A DNA stretch of 48,305 nucleotides, taken from the NCBI GenBank assembly GCA_910575815.1, contig CAJTFN010000025.1, positions 1 through 48,305 of the forward strand, written 5' to 3'. Numbering within the stretch: the first letter of the stretch is position 1; every line of letters starts with the position of its first letter. Below are positions 16,675-24,590 of this stretch, piece by piece. The position numbers and the translations under genes are program-made. This DNA comes from Oscillospiraceae bacterium (lineage in GTDB: Bacteria; Bacillota; Clostridia; Oscillospirales; Oscillospiraceae). The notes beneath the pieces are model-generated. The model was given only the letters and a program-made list of their open reading frames with translations. It was not told the origin of the DNA and made no database searches.

Positions 16675-18045
16675 ATGGCATTTGAAGGATTGACCGAAAA
16701 ACTGAACGCCGCCTTTAAGCGCCTCCGGGGCAAGGGCCGCCTGACGGAAAACGACGTCCGGGAGGCCATGCGGGAGGTTCGTCTGGCCCTGTTGGAGGCC
16801 GACGTGAGCTATAAGGTAGTCAAGGACTTTGTGGCCGCAGTCACCGAACGGGCCGTGGGCAGCGACGTGCTGGACAGCCTTACCCCCGCCCAGCAGGTGG
16901 TGAAGATCGTCAACGAGGAGCTGACGAATCTTATGGGCGGGTCCAACGCCCGGATCACCATGGCCAACTCCGGGCCCACGGTCGTCATGATGGTGGGTCT
17001 CCAGGGCGCGGGCAAAACCACCACCACCGCCAAGCTGGGCGGCCTCATGCGCCGGCAGTATCAGAAGCGGCCCCTGCTGGCCGCCTGCGACGTGTACCGT
17101 CCCGCCGCCATTGAGCAGCTGAAGGTCGTGGGCGGACAGATGGATCTCCCGGTTTTCGAGGAGGGCCAGGGGGACCCGGTGAAGATTGCCGAGAACGCCA
17201 TCCGCCATGCCCGGGACCACGGCAGCGATATGGTGTTTCTGGACACTGCCGGACGGCTCCACGTGGACGAGAACCTGATGGACGAGCTGAAGCGGATGAA
17301 AGCTGCCGTCCATCCCAACGAGATTTTGCTGGTCGTGGACGCCATGACCGGCCAGGACGCGGTAAACGCCGCCGCGGCCTTTGACGAAGCCCTGGGCATC
17401 GACGGCGTCATCCTCACCAAGCTGGACGGCGACGCCCGAGGGGGCGCGGCCTTGTCCATCCGGGCGTCCATGGGGAAGCCCATCAAATTCGCCGGTACTG
17501 GCGAGAAGCTGGACATGATCGAGCCCTTCCACCCGGACCGCATGGCCTCCCGTATCCTGGGCATGGGCGACATGCTGTCCTTCATCGAGAAGGCCGAGCA
17601 GGCCTATGACGAAAAACAGGCCGCCAAGCTGGAGGAAAAGCTCCGGAAGAACCGCTTCACCCTACAGGATTACTACGAGCAGCTCCAGCAGCTGAAAAAC
17701 ATGGGGGACCTGAACCAGCTTCTGGGTATGATGCCCGGGGCCCTGGGCAAGCAGCTCCAGGGAGCGAACATCGACGAGAGGCAGATGGCCCGGACGGAGG
17801 CGATCATCCTCTCCATGACCCCCCAGGAGCGGGAGAATCCCCAGGTGCTGAACGCCAGCCGCAAGAAGCGCGTCGCCGCGGGCTGCGGGCTGGAGGTGGT
17901 GGACGTGAACCGCCTTCTGAAACAGTTCGAGATGATGCAGCAGCTCACCAAGCAGATGAGCAAGGGCCGCATGCCCCAGCTGGGGGGCGGCGGAGGCCGG
18001 GGCGGGCGGCTCCACGGCTTTGGCCGGAAGAAGCGCTTCCGCTGA
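16675..18045 (+). CDS. ffh: signal recognition particle GTPase Ffh (SRP54)
   Basis: 456 residues, full length. N domain at about 1-85, G domain with the P-loop GLQGAGKTTTTAKL (about 105-118), DVYRPAAIEQL, DTAGRLHVDE, TKLDGDARGGAALSI and GTGEKLDMIEPF, then the Met-rich M domain (MGDLNQLLGMMPGALGKQL, MMQQLTKQMSKGRM). The protein binds 4.5S RNA and signal sequences and targets ribosomes to the membrane through FtsY. It ends in a Gly/Arg-rich tail (GGGGGRGGRLHGFGRKKRFR). Co-transcribed with ylxM and rpsP. Confidence 0.98.
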   Translation: MAFEGLTEKLNAAFKRLRGKGRLTENDVREAMREVRLALLEADVSYKVVKDFVAAVTERAVGSDVLDSLTPAQQVVKIVNEELTNLMGGSNARITMANSGPTVVMMVGLQGAGKTTTTAKLGGLMRRQYQKRPLLAACDVYRPAAIEQLKVVGGQMDLPVFEEGQGDPVKIAENAIRHARDHGSDMVFLDTAGRLHVDENLMDELKRMKAAVHPNEILLVVDAMTGQDAVNAAAAFDEALGIDGVILTKLDGDARGGAALSIRASMGKPIKFAGTGEKLDMIEPFHPDRMASRILGMGDMLSFIEKAEQAYDEKQAAKLEEKLRKNRFTLQDYYEQLQQLKNMGDLNQLLGMMPGALGKQLQGANIDERQMARTEAIILSMTPQERENPQVLNASRKKRVAAGCGLEVVDVNRLLKQFEMMQQLTKQMSKGRMPQLGGGGGRGGRLHGFGRKKRFR

Positions 18046-18112
18046 CGAGACGATTTCAACCTTACAGGTGAAATATAGTAAATGAATCAAAATATTTTGG
18101 AGGTACAACATC

Positions 18113-18352
18113 ATGGTTAAGATCAGACTGCGCCGCATGGGCGCCAAGAAGGCCCCCTTCTACCGGGTGGTGGTGGCGGACTCCCGGTTCCCCCGGGACG
18201 GCCGCTTCATCGAGGAGATTGGTACGTACAACCCCTGTGTCTCCCCCGCCGCCATCAAGATTGACGCCGAGCGCGCCCAGGCCTGGATCAAGTCCGGCGC
18301 TCAGCCCACCGACACCGTCAGAGCGCTGCTGAAAAAAGTGGACGTCCTCTGA
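18113..18352 (+). CDS. rpsP: 30S ribosomal protein S16
   Basis: 79 residues, normal length. The start [20 protein letters not shown] and the [19 protein letters not shown] motif are those of bacterial S16, which helps assemble the 5' domain of the 30S subunit. TTGGAGG lies before the ATG. The gap after ffh is 67 bases and contains an AT-rich stretch but no clear terminator, so it is probably part of the same operon. Confidence 0.98.
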   Translation: MVKIRLRRMGAKKAPFYRVVVADSRFPRDGRFIEEIGTYNPCVSPAAIKIDAERAQAWIKSGAQPTDTVRALLKKVDVL

Positions 18353-18367
18353 TCCGGAGGGCGTTAC

Positions 18368-18601
18368 ATGAAGGACTTGCTGCTCTATATCGCCAGGAAC
18401 CTGGTTGACAACCCCGACGCGGTCTCCGTAACCGAGAGTGCCCCGGACGGACAGGAATTGACCCTGGAGCTGCGGGTTGCCCCCGAGGACATGGGCAAGG
18501 TCATCGGGCGGCAGGGCCGCATTGCCAAGGAAATCCGGACGGTGATTCGTTCCCGGGCGCAGCGGGAGGGAGTCAAGGTTTCGGTGGATATCATGGATTA
18601 A
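18368..18601 (+). CDS. khpA: KH-domain RNA-binding protein KhpA
   Basis: 77 residues, normal length. The KH motif is seen as MGKVIGRQGRIAKEIRTVIR in the middle of the protein, after ARNLVDNPDAV at the N-terminus. KhpA forms a dimer with KhpB/EloR in Gram-positive bacteria and binds RNA; it has been tied to control of cell elongation. It normally precedes rimM and trmD, which are missing here. GGAGGGCG lies before the ATG, 15 bases after rpsP. Confidence 0.96.
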   Translation: MKDLLLYIARNLVDNPDAVSVTESAPDGQELTLELRVAPEDMGKVIGRQGRIAKEIRTVIRSRAQREGVKVSVDIMD

Positions 18602-18677
18602 GAGCGTTTCCCCGTCTTGGACAAGGGCGCTGCCCTGGGCCGAAGCTGGGGAGAGATTCTTGGATAAAGAGCGAAGG

Positions 18678-18712
18678 GCCCGGCGTGGAATTCCACGCCG
18701 GGCTTCGTTTTT
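18678..18712 (+). terminator. operon terminator after khpA
   Basis: GCCCGGCGTGGAA (18678-18690) and TTCCACGCCGGGC (18691-18703) form a near-perfect palindrome, then TTCGTTTTTC. It ends the ylxM-ffh-rpsP-khpA transcript about 75 bases after the khpA stop. Confidence 0.85.
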
Positions 18713-18720
18713 CGGAAAAG

Positions 18721-18826
18721 GGTATTGAAAGCCCGTGGGGCCGGCGAGGGAAGGAGTTCCCTTCCTGCCGGACCCGGTTCCGGGGCGCAAGCAATTCAAA
18801 GCCCGGCACGGGATTCCGTGCCGGGC
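18721..18826. repeat. extragenic palindrome cluster
   Basis: Two further palindromes follow the terminator: GGGAAGGAGTTCCCTTCC around 18749-18766, and GCCCGGCACGG-GATT-CCGTGCCGGGC at 18801-18826. The second is close in sequence to the terminator stem at 18678-18703. The phrases TATTGAAAGCCCG and ATTCAAAGCCCG precede the units. The second hairpin also has a TGTTT tail and may serve as a backup terminator. Confidence 0.5.
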
Positions 18827-18887
18827 TGTTTGCATATGGGACGCGTCCGGATTCCCGGGATCGGTTTGGCTGGCCGCCGGAGGGGCG

Positions 18888-20102
18888 TTATTCCCCGTGG
18901 GCGAGCACGTCCGCTGCCAGGGTGTCCGCCAGGGCTTCCAGGCTCTGACGCTGGGCCTCTTTTACCGAGGACTTCAGGCTGACGGTTCCCTCCAGCACGG
19001 TTATGTCCTTCATGGTACCCAGAAGCTCCGCCATCTGCTTGCCGGAGACGGCGGCCCAGGTGCCGTTCTCGATGAGGGCGGCGGTGCGGTTCCGGAGACC
19101 GTGGGATTTCAGGTCCCGGAGGAAGTTGTCCATGGGGGTATAGATCTCCCCGTTATAGGTGGCGGAGGCGAAGACCAGATGGCTGCACCGGAAGGCCTCG
19201 GACACCAGCTCGGAGACGTGGGTGTGGGACACGTCGTAGAGCCGCACGTCCCGCACGCCCTTGTCCGCCAGACGGGCGGCCAGAATCTCGGCGGCGTTCT
19301 CCGTGTTGCCGTAGATGGAGCCGCAGAAGATGGCCACGGTCCGGTCCTCCGGTGTGTAAGAGCTCCAGTGCTGATACTTCTCCACAAACCAGCCGATGTC
19401 CTTCCGCCAGATGGGCCCGTGAAGGGGACAGAGGTACTGGATATCCAGGGCTGCCGCCTTTTTCAGCAGGGTCTGGACCTGCGGGCCGTACTTACCCACG
19501 ATGTTGGTATAGTACCGCCGGGCGTCGGGGAGCCACTCCGACTGGAAGTTCACTTCGTCGGCAAAGATGTTTCCGTTCAGCGCGCCGAAGGTGCCGAAGG
19601 CGTCGGCGGAGAAGAGGAGCTTATCCGTGGTGTCATAGGTGACCATGACTTCCGGCCAATGGACCATGGGAGCCATGGCGAAGGCGAAGGTGTGCCGCCC
19701 GGTGCAGAGGGTGTCTCCCTCCTTCACCGGCATGCAGCGCTCGGTGACGTCGGCGTCGAAAAACTGGCCGATCATGGAAATGGCCTTGGCGCTGGCCACC
19801 ACCTTGGCGTCGGGATAGCAGCGGAAGACCGCGCCCAAGGTGGAGCAGTGGTCGGGCTCCATGTGGTTGATGATGACGTAATCCAGGGGCCGTCCCTGAA
19901 GGGCGTGCTCCAGATTCTCATAGAAATGAGCGCCCACGGCGCTGTCTACCGTGTCCACCAGGACGGTCTTCTCGTCCAGCACCAGATAGGCGTTGTAAGA
20001 GACTCCCCGGGGAACGGGGAACACATTTTCAAACAGGGACAGCCGCCGGTCGGAGGCCCCAAGCAGAAAAACGTCGGGCGTTACGGTACGTACACAATAC
20101 AT
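18888..20102 (-). CDS. flavodiiron protein (FprA family, A-type flavoprotein)
   Basis: 404 residues, the usual length of class A flavodiiron proteins, which reduce oxygen to water or nitric oxide to nitrous oxide in anaerobes. The N-terminal metallo-beta-lactamase-like domain carries HMEPDH (the diiron ligand motif HxExDH), then VHWPEVMVTY, FSADAFGTFG and CPLHGP. The C-terminal flavodoxin domain starts near residue 255 with AIFCGSIYGNTENAA (FMN phosphate loop) and SATYNGEIYTPM. The electron donor, normally a rubredoxin, is not encoded beside it. It has a near-consensus promoter and AAAGGAGATC before the ATG. Confidence 0.95.
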   Translation of the reverse strand: MYCVRTVTPDVFLLGASDRRLSLFENVFPVPRGVSYNAYLVLDEKTVLVDTVDSAVGAHFYENLEHALQGRPLDYVIINHMEPDHCSTLGAVFRCYPDAKVVASAKAISMIGQFFDADVTERCMPVKEGDTLCTGRHTFAFAMAPMVHWPEVMVTYDTTDKLLFSADAFGTFGALNGNIFADEVNFQSEWLPDARRYYTNIVGKYGPQVQTLLKKAAALDIQYLCPLHGPIWRKDIGWFVEKYQHWSSYTPEDRTVAIFCGSIYGNTENAAEILAARLADKGVRDVRLYDVSHTHVSELVSEAFRCSHLVFASATYNGEIYTPMDNFLRDLKSHGLRNRTAALIENGTWAAVSGKQMAELLGTMKDITVLEGTVSLKSSVKEAQRQSLEALADTLAADVLAHGE

Positions 20103-20144
20103 GGCTGTTGATCTCCTTTGAAATGGAATGGTTTTAGCAAGGCT

Positions 20145-20173
20145 AATCTATCGTAAATTCCACTGTTTGTCAA
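20145..20173 (-). promoter_or_regulatory. sigma-A promoter of the flavodiiron gene
   Basis: On the minus strand TTGACA (20173-20168), 17-base spacer, TAGATT (20150-20145). Confidence 0.8.
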
Positions 20174-20377
20174 GGAACTTTCCCGGATTCCTGGGGGAAT
20201 CTCCTTGAAGATTGTGGATCCCCGCCCTGGCGCGACGTTTGTCCGGGGATGAAACGGACTCCGGACTTTTGCGGGAAGGCTGGATAAGAAGCCTTGATTC
20301 CGCAGGGGCGGGCCGATGCGTCCGCCTTCGGGGGAGATTCAAATGCCCGCCGGGCGGGACCGGCTTTCAAATCCCCC
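20174..20377. other. non-coding region with extragenic inverted repeats
   Basis: About 200 bases between the two divergent promoters. Near 20331-20380 a partial inverted repeat pairs GGGGAGATTCAAATGCC with GGCTTTCAAATCCCC around a GCCGGGC core, similar in style to the palindromes at 18721-18826. No gene with a ribosome binding site is seen. Confidence 0.4.
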
Positions 20378-20406
20378 TCGACTTCGCCAGGGGACCGTGT
20401 TATACT
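20378..20406 (+). promoter_or_regulatory. sigma-A promoter of the amidohydrolase gene
   Basis: TCGACT (20378-20383), 17-base spacer, TATACT (20401-20406). Confidence 0.55.
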
Positions 20407-20451
20407 GGACAGGGAGGATATTCTCCCGTCCTTTTAAAAGGAGGAAGCGCC

Positions 20452-21273
20452 ATGAATATTATCGACGCCCACTTGCATCTCTTTCCCCCGGACCCGGAGA
20501 CGGAGGAAACCGCCCGGCAGGTGGGGCACCATAACAGCACGAATCATCTGCGCCAGGTCTACGGGCAACTCTCTGTGGTTCACGGCGTGGTCATGGGGAA
20601 CCACAGCCTGGACCCCGATTATCATCAATACCCGGCGGAGCTGTTCCATTACTGCGCCGGGCTGGACAGCTCCATGCAGGACGAAGGGGGCGGCTTTTCC
20701 CCGGACTATGTTTCGCTTCTGGAGGACAATCTCCGGCGGGAGAGCTGCTGCGGCGTCAAGCTCTACCCTGGCTATAATCGGATTTGGCTCTCCGATCCCC
20801 TCTATGAGCCGGTCTACCGTCTGGCCGCCCAATACGGAAAGCCGGTGGCCGTACACACGGGGCTCACCGCCTTTCCGGGGGCCCACCTGAAATACGCCCA
20901 TCCCCTGGCGCTGGACGAGGTGGCGGCGGATCACCCGGAGACCCAGTTTGTCATGTGCCACTTTGGGAATCCCTTTTTAGAATCCGCCGCCGCGGTGGTG
21001 GAGAAGAACCCCAATGTCGCCGCGGATCTCTCGGGCCTTCTGGAGGGCCGGGTGGACCTGGACCGCTATTTCCGGGAGCAGGAGGGCTATGTCGGCCAGC
21101 TTCGGACCTGGCTGACGGCCATTGGTCAGTGGGACAATCTTCTCTTCGGAACGGACTGGCCCATCGTCAACCTGGGGGAGTACATTGCGTTTATACAACG
21201 GCTTATACCGGAAGAGCATTGGGAGGCGGTGTTTTTCCGGAATGCCAACCGGATTTACGGCCTGGGACTCTGA
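20452..21273 (+). CDS. amidohydrolase family metal-dependent hydrolase
   Basis: 273 residues from the ATG at 20452, preceded by AAGGAGGAAGCGCC; the upstream open frame has no start signal. Metal-binding elements of the amidohydrolase-2 (ACMSD-like) TIM barrel are visible: DAHLHLF at residues 5-11 (HxH), VAVHTGL in the middle, FVMCHFG, and the terminal Asp in FGTDWPIVNL. The family covers decarboxylases and hydrolases of varied small molecules, so the substrate cannot be named. A HAD phosphatase gene follows in the same direction after 141 bases. Confidence 0.88.
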   Translation: MNIIDAHLHLFPPDPETEETARQVGHHNSTNHLRQVYGQLSVVHGVVMGNHSLDPDYHQYPAELFHYCAGLDSSMQDEGGGFSPDYVSLLEDNLRRESCCGVKLYPGYNRIWLSDPLYEPVYRLAAQYGKPVAVHTGLTAFPGAHLKYAHPLALDEVAADHPETQFVMCHFGNPFLESAAAVVEKNPNVAADLSGLLEGRVDLDRYFREQEGYVGQLRTWLTAIGQWDNLLFGTDWPIVNLGEYIAFIQRLIPEEHWEAVFFRNANRIYGLGL

Positions 21274-21414
21274 GACGGCCCCTCGGGGCTTGGTGGACGG
21301 AGCCCGCCCCGATTCCTCAAAGACTTCATAGGCGGCACGCGGGGCCCGACGGACGGAGGATGGGGCCGCTGCGCTTTGCGTGTGCGGATTTTCACATTGC
21401 CATGGGAGAATTTT

Positions 21415-22032
21415 ATGATTCGAAACATTGTGTTTGATATGGGAAACGTGCTCATCCATTGGCGGCCCGCCCTGTTTGTGGAGCGCATGGCCATCCCCGA
21501 AGAGGACCGGCCGGCGCTGCTGCGGGAGGTCTTCGGCTCTGTGGAGTGGATTCAGATGGACCGGGGGACCCTCTCCTTTGAGGAGGGCCTGGGGGCCATC
21601 TGCCGGCGTTTGCCGGAGCGGCTGCGGGGTCCCGCCCGGGAGCTGACCCTGGATTGGTGGCGGCACTGGCTGCTGCCCGTGGAGGGCATGGCGGAGCTGG
21701 TGCGGGAGCTGAAGGCCCTGGGGTATGGCGTCTACCTGCTGTCCAACGCCAAGGAGGACCTGCCTCGGTATTTTGACCGTATTCCGGGGAGCGAATGTTT
21801 TGATGGAAGAATCGTCTCTGCGGACTGGAAGCTCTTGAAGCCCCAGCCGGAGATTTACCGGACCCTGCTTCGGGAGTACGATCTCCAGGCGGAGGAGTGC
21901 TTCTTCATCGATGATTTGAACATCAACATTGAGGGCGCCTGGTTTGTGGGCATGGACGGCGCGATTTTCGACGGGGATCTCCCCCGTCTTCGCCAGGCCC
22001 TGAATGCCGCCGGAGTGCCGGTGAAGCCCTGA
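21415..22032 (+). CDS. HAD-IA family hydrolase (YihX-like)
   Basis: 205 residues from the ATG at 21415 (GGGAG site). Motif I is FDMGNVLIHW, the DxGN variant seen in YihX-type sugar-phosphate phosphatases. Motif II is LLSNAKEDL, motif III lies in SADWKLLKPQPEIYRTLL, and motif IV is CFFIDDLNINIEGA. The helical cap (GTLSFEEGLGAICRRLPERL) fits subfamily IA. It is expected to dephosphorylate a sugar phosphate or similar compound in the cytoplasm; substrate unknown. A bidirectional terminator follows. Confidence 0.9.
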   Translation: MIRNIVFDMGNVLIHWRPALFVERMAIPEEDRPALLREVFGSVEWIQMDRGTLSFEEGLGAICRRLPERLRGPARELTLDWWRHWLLPVEGMAELVRELKALGYGVYLLSNAKEDLPRYFDRIPGSECFDGRIVSADWKLLKPQPEIYRTLLREYDLQAEECFFIDDLNINIEGAWFVGMDGAIFDGDLPRLRQALNAAGVPVKP

Positions 22033-22046
22033 GAAACATGAGAAAA

Positions 22047-22084
22047 AGGCCCCGTCTGGAGTGAAATCCAGGCGGGGCCTTTTT
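22047..22084. terminator. bidirectional terminator
   Basis: AGGCCCCGTCTGGA (22047-22060), loop GTGAAA, TCCAGGCGGGGCCT (22067-22080), with AAAA before and TTTT after. It serves the HAD gene on the plus strand and the XRE gene on the minus strand. Confidence 0.9.
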
Positions 22085-22973
22085 ATTCCTCCTTGGGATT
22101 CAGGGCCACGGAGACAACGGCGCAGAGGATGCCGCCCACGGCGAAGAGCCACCACGCCTGTTTCCACAGGCCCAGGGACAGGCCCAGGCCCACGTAGACC
22201 GCCGTCGCCGACAGCATGAGGACGCCGCAGATGGTGCCGGTCAAGGCCTTCCGCCGCCGGGCGTGAGGAGAGGGGTTGTGTTCCCGGTTGTACTTGGCGA
22301 TGTTGTACTTGTCCTGCTGCATGCCGCCGAAGGTGAAGGACCATACCGCCCCGGCCATGATGAAAAAGAAGATTCCGGCGGCCCAGGCGTCCCAGGGCGG
22401 TTCCTCGCCAAAGAGGCGCTCCGTCAGCGTCATCAGGATGAGGGCGGTCAGCACCGCGCCGACGCCTCCGGAGATGTACCAGACGAACTTCTGGGCGAAG
22501 GCGTCCTTTTCCTCCTCCGTGTAAAAGTCGGCGATGAGGGGGTGCCTTCGGCAGAAGTTCTCGTGTTGGATGCCGGAGGCCACGATGACGACAACGCAGA
22601 CGCTGAGAATGGGGAGGAACAGGATTCCCGTCAGCTCGCCGGATAGTCCGAAGCCCTCCGCCAGAACGGCGAGGCCCAACCCGGCCAGGATGCCGGCGGT
22701 GGCCAGGGAGACCCGCCAGGCGAAGCGGTTCATAAAGACGTCGTACTTCGCCGTGTCGGCGGTGCGGCTCTCCTCCACACTGCCCCGGAGCAGGGTGTCC
22801 AGGTTCACGTCGTACAGGCCGCAGATGCGCAGCAGGGTGTCCATCTCGGGAAAGCTTTGGGCGCTCTCCCATTTGCTGACGGACTGACGGGATACATCCA
22901 GCTCCTCCGCCAGTTGTTCCTGGGTGATTCCGGCCTGGGCCCGGAGAAATTGCAGGTTTTCGGAAAATGACAT
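22083..22973 (-). CDS. XRE-family regulator with membrane domain
   Basis: 296 residues from the ATG at 22971-22973, preceded by AAGGAGG. The N-terminal 60 residues are a helix-turn-helix of the Cro/CI type (LRAQAGITQEQLAEELDVSR, QSVSKWESAQSFPEMDTLLR). The rest holds about six hydrophobic segments (ATAGILAGLGLAVLAEGFGL, GILFLPILSVCVVVIVASGI, WYISGGVGAVLTALILMTL, IFFFIMAGAVWSFTF, GTICGVLMLSATAVYVGLGL, WWLFAVGGILCAVVSVAL). This membrane-anchored regulator layout is frequent in Clostridia; the signal and targets are unknown. It stands alone. Confidence 0.88.
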   Translation of the reverse strand: MSFSENLQFLRAQAGITQEQLAEELDVSRQSVSKWESAQSFPEMDTLLRICGLYDVNLDTLLRGSVEESRTADTAKYDVFMNRFAWRVSLATAGILAGLGLAVLAEGFGLSGELTGILFLPILSVCVVVIVASGIQHENFCRRHPLIADFYTEEEKDAFAQKFVWYISGGVGAVLTALILMTLTERLFGEEPPWDAWAAGIFFFIMAGAVWSFTFGGMQQDKYNIAKYNREHNPSPHARRRKALTGTICGVLMLSATAVYVGLGLSLGLWKQAWWLFAVGGILCAVVSVALNPKEE

Positions 22974-23211
22974 GGGGAAACCTCCTTGAAATGTATGCTC
23001 CCATTTTGCCGGAGCGGCGGGCACAGCGCCAGGGATTTTGTGTTGCGTTTGAGGAAACGGGTGTAAACTTTGCGTTGCGCAGGGGCATTTTGCCGTGTCC
23101 GCAGTTGAAAAAGCGAACATTTTTCTTCAGCTCCGCGGCAGTGGTCACATGCCGACTATACGGCAGACTTCCTGGACGGCGCGGGGCTGTTCAAGTGCGT
23201 GAATGATATCA
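22974..23211. other. upstream region of the XRE regulator
   Basis: Contains repeated words that may bind a regulator: GTTGCGTTTG near 23043-23052 and TTTGCGTTGCG near 23069-23079. Around 23156-23222 the plus strand reads TADFLDGAGLFKCVNDIIMN, which looks protein-like and could be a gene remnant, but it has no start signal and a gene function cannot be supported. Confidence 0.3.
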
Positions 23212-24294
23212 TCATGAATGGAAGGGGTGCTGCGTTCCTGGAATTTCCCGCACGGACTGCCGCTCTTCCAAATAGCAGGGGAAGGAAAAGGACACCTGCG
23301 GCGGCACGTCGCCTTCCTTGTTCAGGGCGTCGATCAGCATTTGGCAGGCCGCCGAACCCATGGAGCTGGAGGGCAGCGCCACGGTGGTCAGCGGCGGCGA
23401 GAGCATACCGGAATAGGTGATGTTGTCGAAGCCGATGACGGACATTTGCCCGGGGATGGAAATGCCATACTGATTCAGCGCCTGTATCACGCCGAAGGCG
23501 GTTATGTCGTTGATGGCGATGATGGCGCTGTAGGGTTCTCTGCGCTGCAAGAGCTGGTCCACCAGCTGGCGGCCAAGCTCAAATTCATACATTCCCGTGT
23601 CGGATTCGGCTTCCGTATTCGCCACGAAGATATCCGCCTCCGAAAAGGGAATCTCCGCCCGCCGAAGGGCGTCCTGAATTCCGGCAAGAATCTGCTGGCG
23701 AGAAAATTTGGTGATGGGAGCCGTCAAAAAGGCAATCCGGCGGTGACCGCGGTCTGCCAGATATTGAGCCGCTATGGTCCCGGCGGAGAAATAGTCGGTT
23801 TGGGCAAGGATACAAGCAGACAACTTAAAATCGGATTCCAGCAGCGCAACTCTGCCGCCGTATTCCATGTACTGCTCCAGGGCGGTGGGGTGGCTGTCGA
23901 TGGAGACGATCAGCAGGCCCATCACCCGCTTTTGCAAAAGGCTGAGGATGTTCTTCCGCTCTTGTGCCACGCTTCGGTGGGAGCTGTAGATGATGACCTC
24001 ATAATCCCGTTTCCGCGCGGCGGACTCGACGCCGAGAATGACCTGATTGAAAAACGGGTTTTGCAGGGTGGGCACAATCACGCCAATGGCGGTATTGCTG
24101 TTGGATTGCAGCATCCGGCCCAGAAGGTTTGGCGTGTAGTGGAGATCCCGGGCGGCCTGCATCACACTCTTCCGGACGTGCGGGCTGACCGGGTAATCCG
24201 TGTTGTTCAGCACTCTTGAAACCGTCGCGATGGAAACGCCGGCGCGGCTGGCGACGTCCTGAATGGTGGGGCCCTTTGGCTGCCTGTGCTGCAT
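23212..24294 (-). CDS. LacI-family transcriptional regulator of the amino-sugar operon
   Basis: 360 residues. The LacI helix-turn-helix is at residues 9-30 (TIQDVASRAGVSIATVSRVL), followed by the hinge helix region (RKSVMQAARDLHYTPNLLGR, about 42-61). Then a periplasmic-binding-type sensor domain (IGVIVPTLQNPFFNQVILG, RRIAFLTAPITKFSRQQIL, YSAIIAINDITAFGVIQAL, MSVIGFDNITYSGMLSPPLT). The start has GGAGGCACG. It is divergent from the TRAP/nag operon, and palindromic operators lie between, so it most likely represses that operon and perhaps itself, with an amino-sugar phosphate as the likely inducer. Confidence 0.95.
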   Translation of the reverse strand: MQHRQPKGPTIQDVASRAGVSIATVSRVLNNTDYPVSPHVRKSVMQAARDLHYTPNLLGRMLQSNSNTAIGVIVPTLQNPFFNQVILGVESAARKRDYEVIIYSSHRSVAQERKNILSLLQKRVMGLLIVSIDSHPTALEQYMEYGGRVALLESDFKLSACILAQTDYFSAGTIAAQYLADRGHRRIAFLTAPITKFSRQQILAGIQDALRRAEIPFSEADIFVANTEAESDTGMYEFELGRQLVDQLLQRREPYSAIIAINDITAFGVIQALNQYGISIPGQMSVIGFDNITYSGMLSPPLTTVALPSSSMGSAACQMLIDALNKEGDVPPQVSFSFPCYLEERQSVREIPGTQHPFHS

Positions 24295-24329
24295 CGTTCG
24301 TGCCTCCTCGTGCTGCTGATTTTACAGAA

Positions 24330-24358
24330 AATATAGCAGATAATCTTCTGAAACACAA
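24330..24358 (-). promoter_or_regulatory. promoter of the LacI-type gene with operator half-site
   Basis: On the minus strand TTGTGT (24358-24353), 17-base spacer, TATATT (24335-24330). The -10 region overlaps AGAAAATATA (24326-24335 on plus), which shares its first nine bases with the palindrome at 24367, so the regulator may bind here too. Confidence 0.6.
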
Positions 24359-24366
24359 GAGAGGAT

Positions 24367-24380
24367 AGAAAATATTTTCT
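24367..24380. promoter_or_regulatory. candidate LacI operator O2
   Basis: AGAAAATATTTTCT, a perfect 14-base palindrome just upstream of the regulator gene's -35 box. It differs from O1 only in the two central bases. Confidence 0.6.
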
Positions 24381-24484
24381 GCAAAAATTCGTTGAATAGG
24401 CTAATATATCTGCGCTATATCTGTAGATACTATACAGGTTACCCCGGGTATTATAGAAATATTGGAGAAACGGCTGGACTTACT

Positions 24485-24514
24485 TTGTTATATTTGCCGG
24501 GTTCTTCTTATATT
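24485..24514 (+). promoter_or_regulatory. promoter of the TRAP/amino-sugar operon
   Basis: TTGTTA (24485-24490), 18-base spacer, TATATT (24509-24514). The predicted start (about 24521) lies inside operator O1. Confidence 0.6.
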
Positions 24515-24517
24515 TAC

Positions 24518-24531
24518 AGAAAACGTTTTCT
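24518..24531. promoter_or_regulatory. candidate LacI operator O1
   Basis: AGAAAACGTTTTCT, a perfect 14-base palindrome with the central CG typical of LacI-family operators. It covers the predicted transcription start of the operon, where a bound repressor would block initiation. It also resembles a CcpA cre site (TGAAAACGTTTTCA type), so dual control is possible. Confidence 0.75.
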
Positions 24532-24590
24532 AATGTATGCTGAATATACCTGGAAGAAGAACAAACCCTGTGATTGGAAAGGAGAATGGT

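Noticed and set aside
20977..23148. 723-residue minus-strand open frame spanning the XRE and HAD genes
   Set aside because: It crosses a bidirectional terminator and two real genes in other frames; it contains no domain I can recognise.
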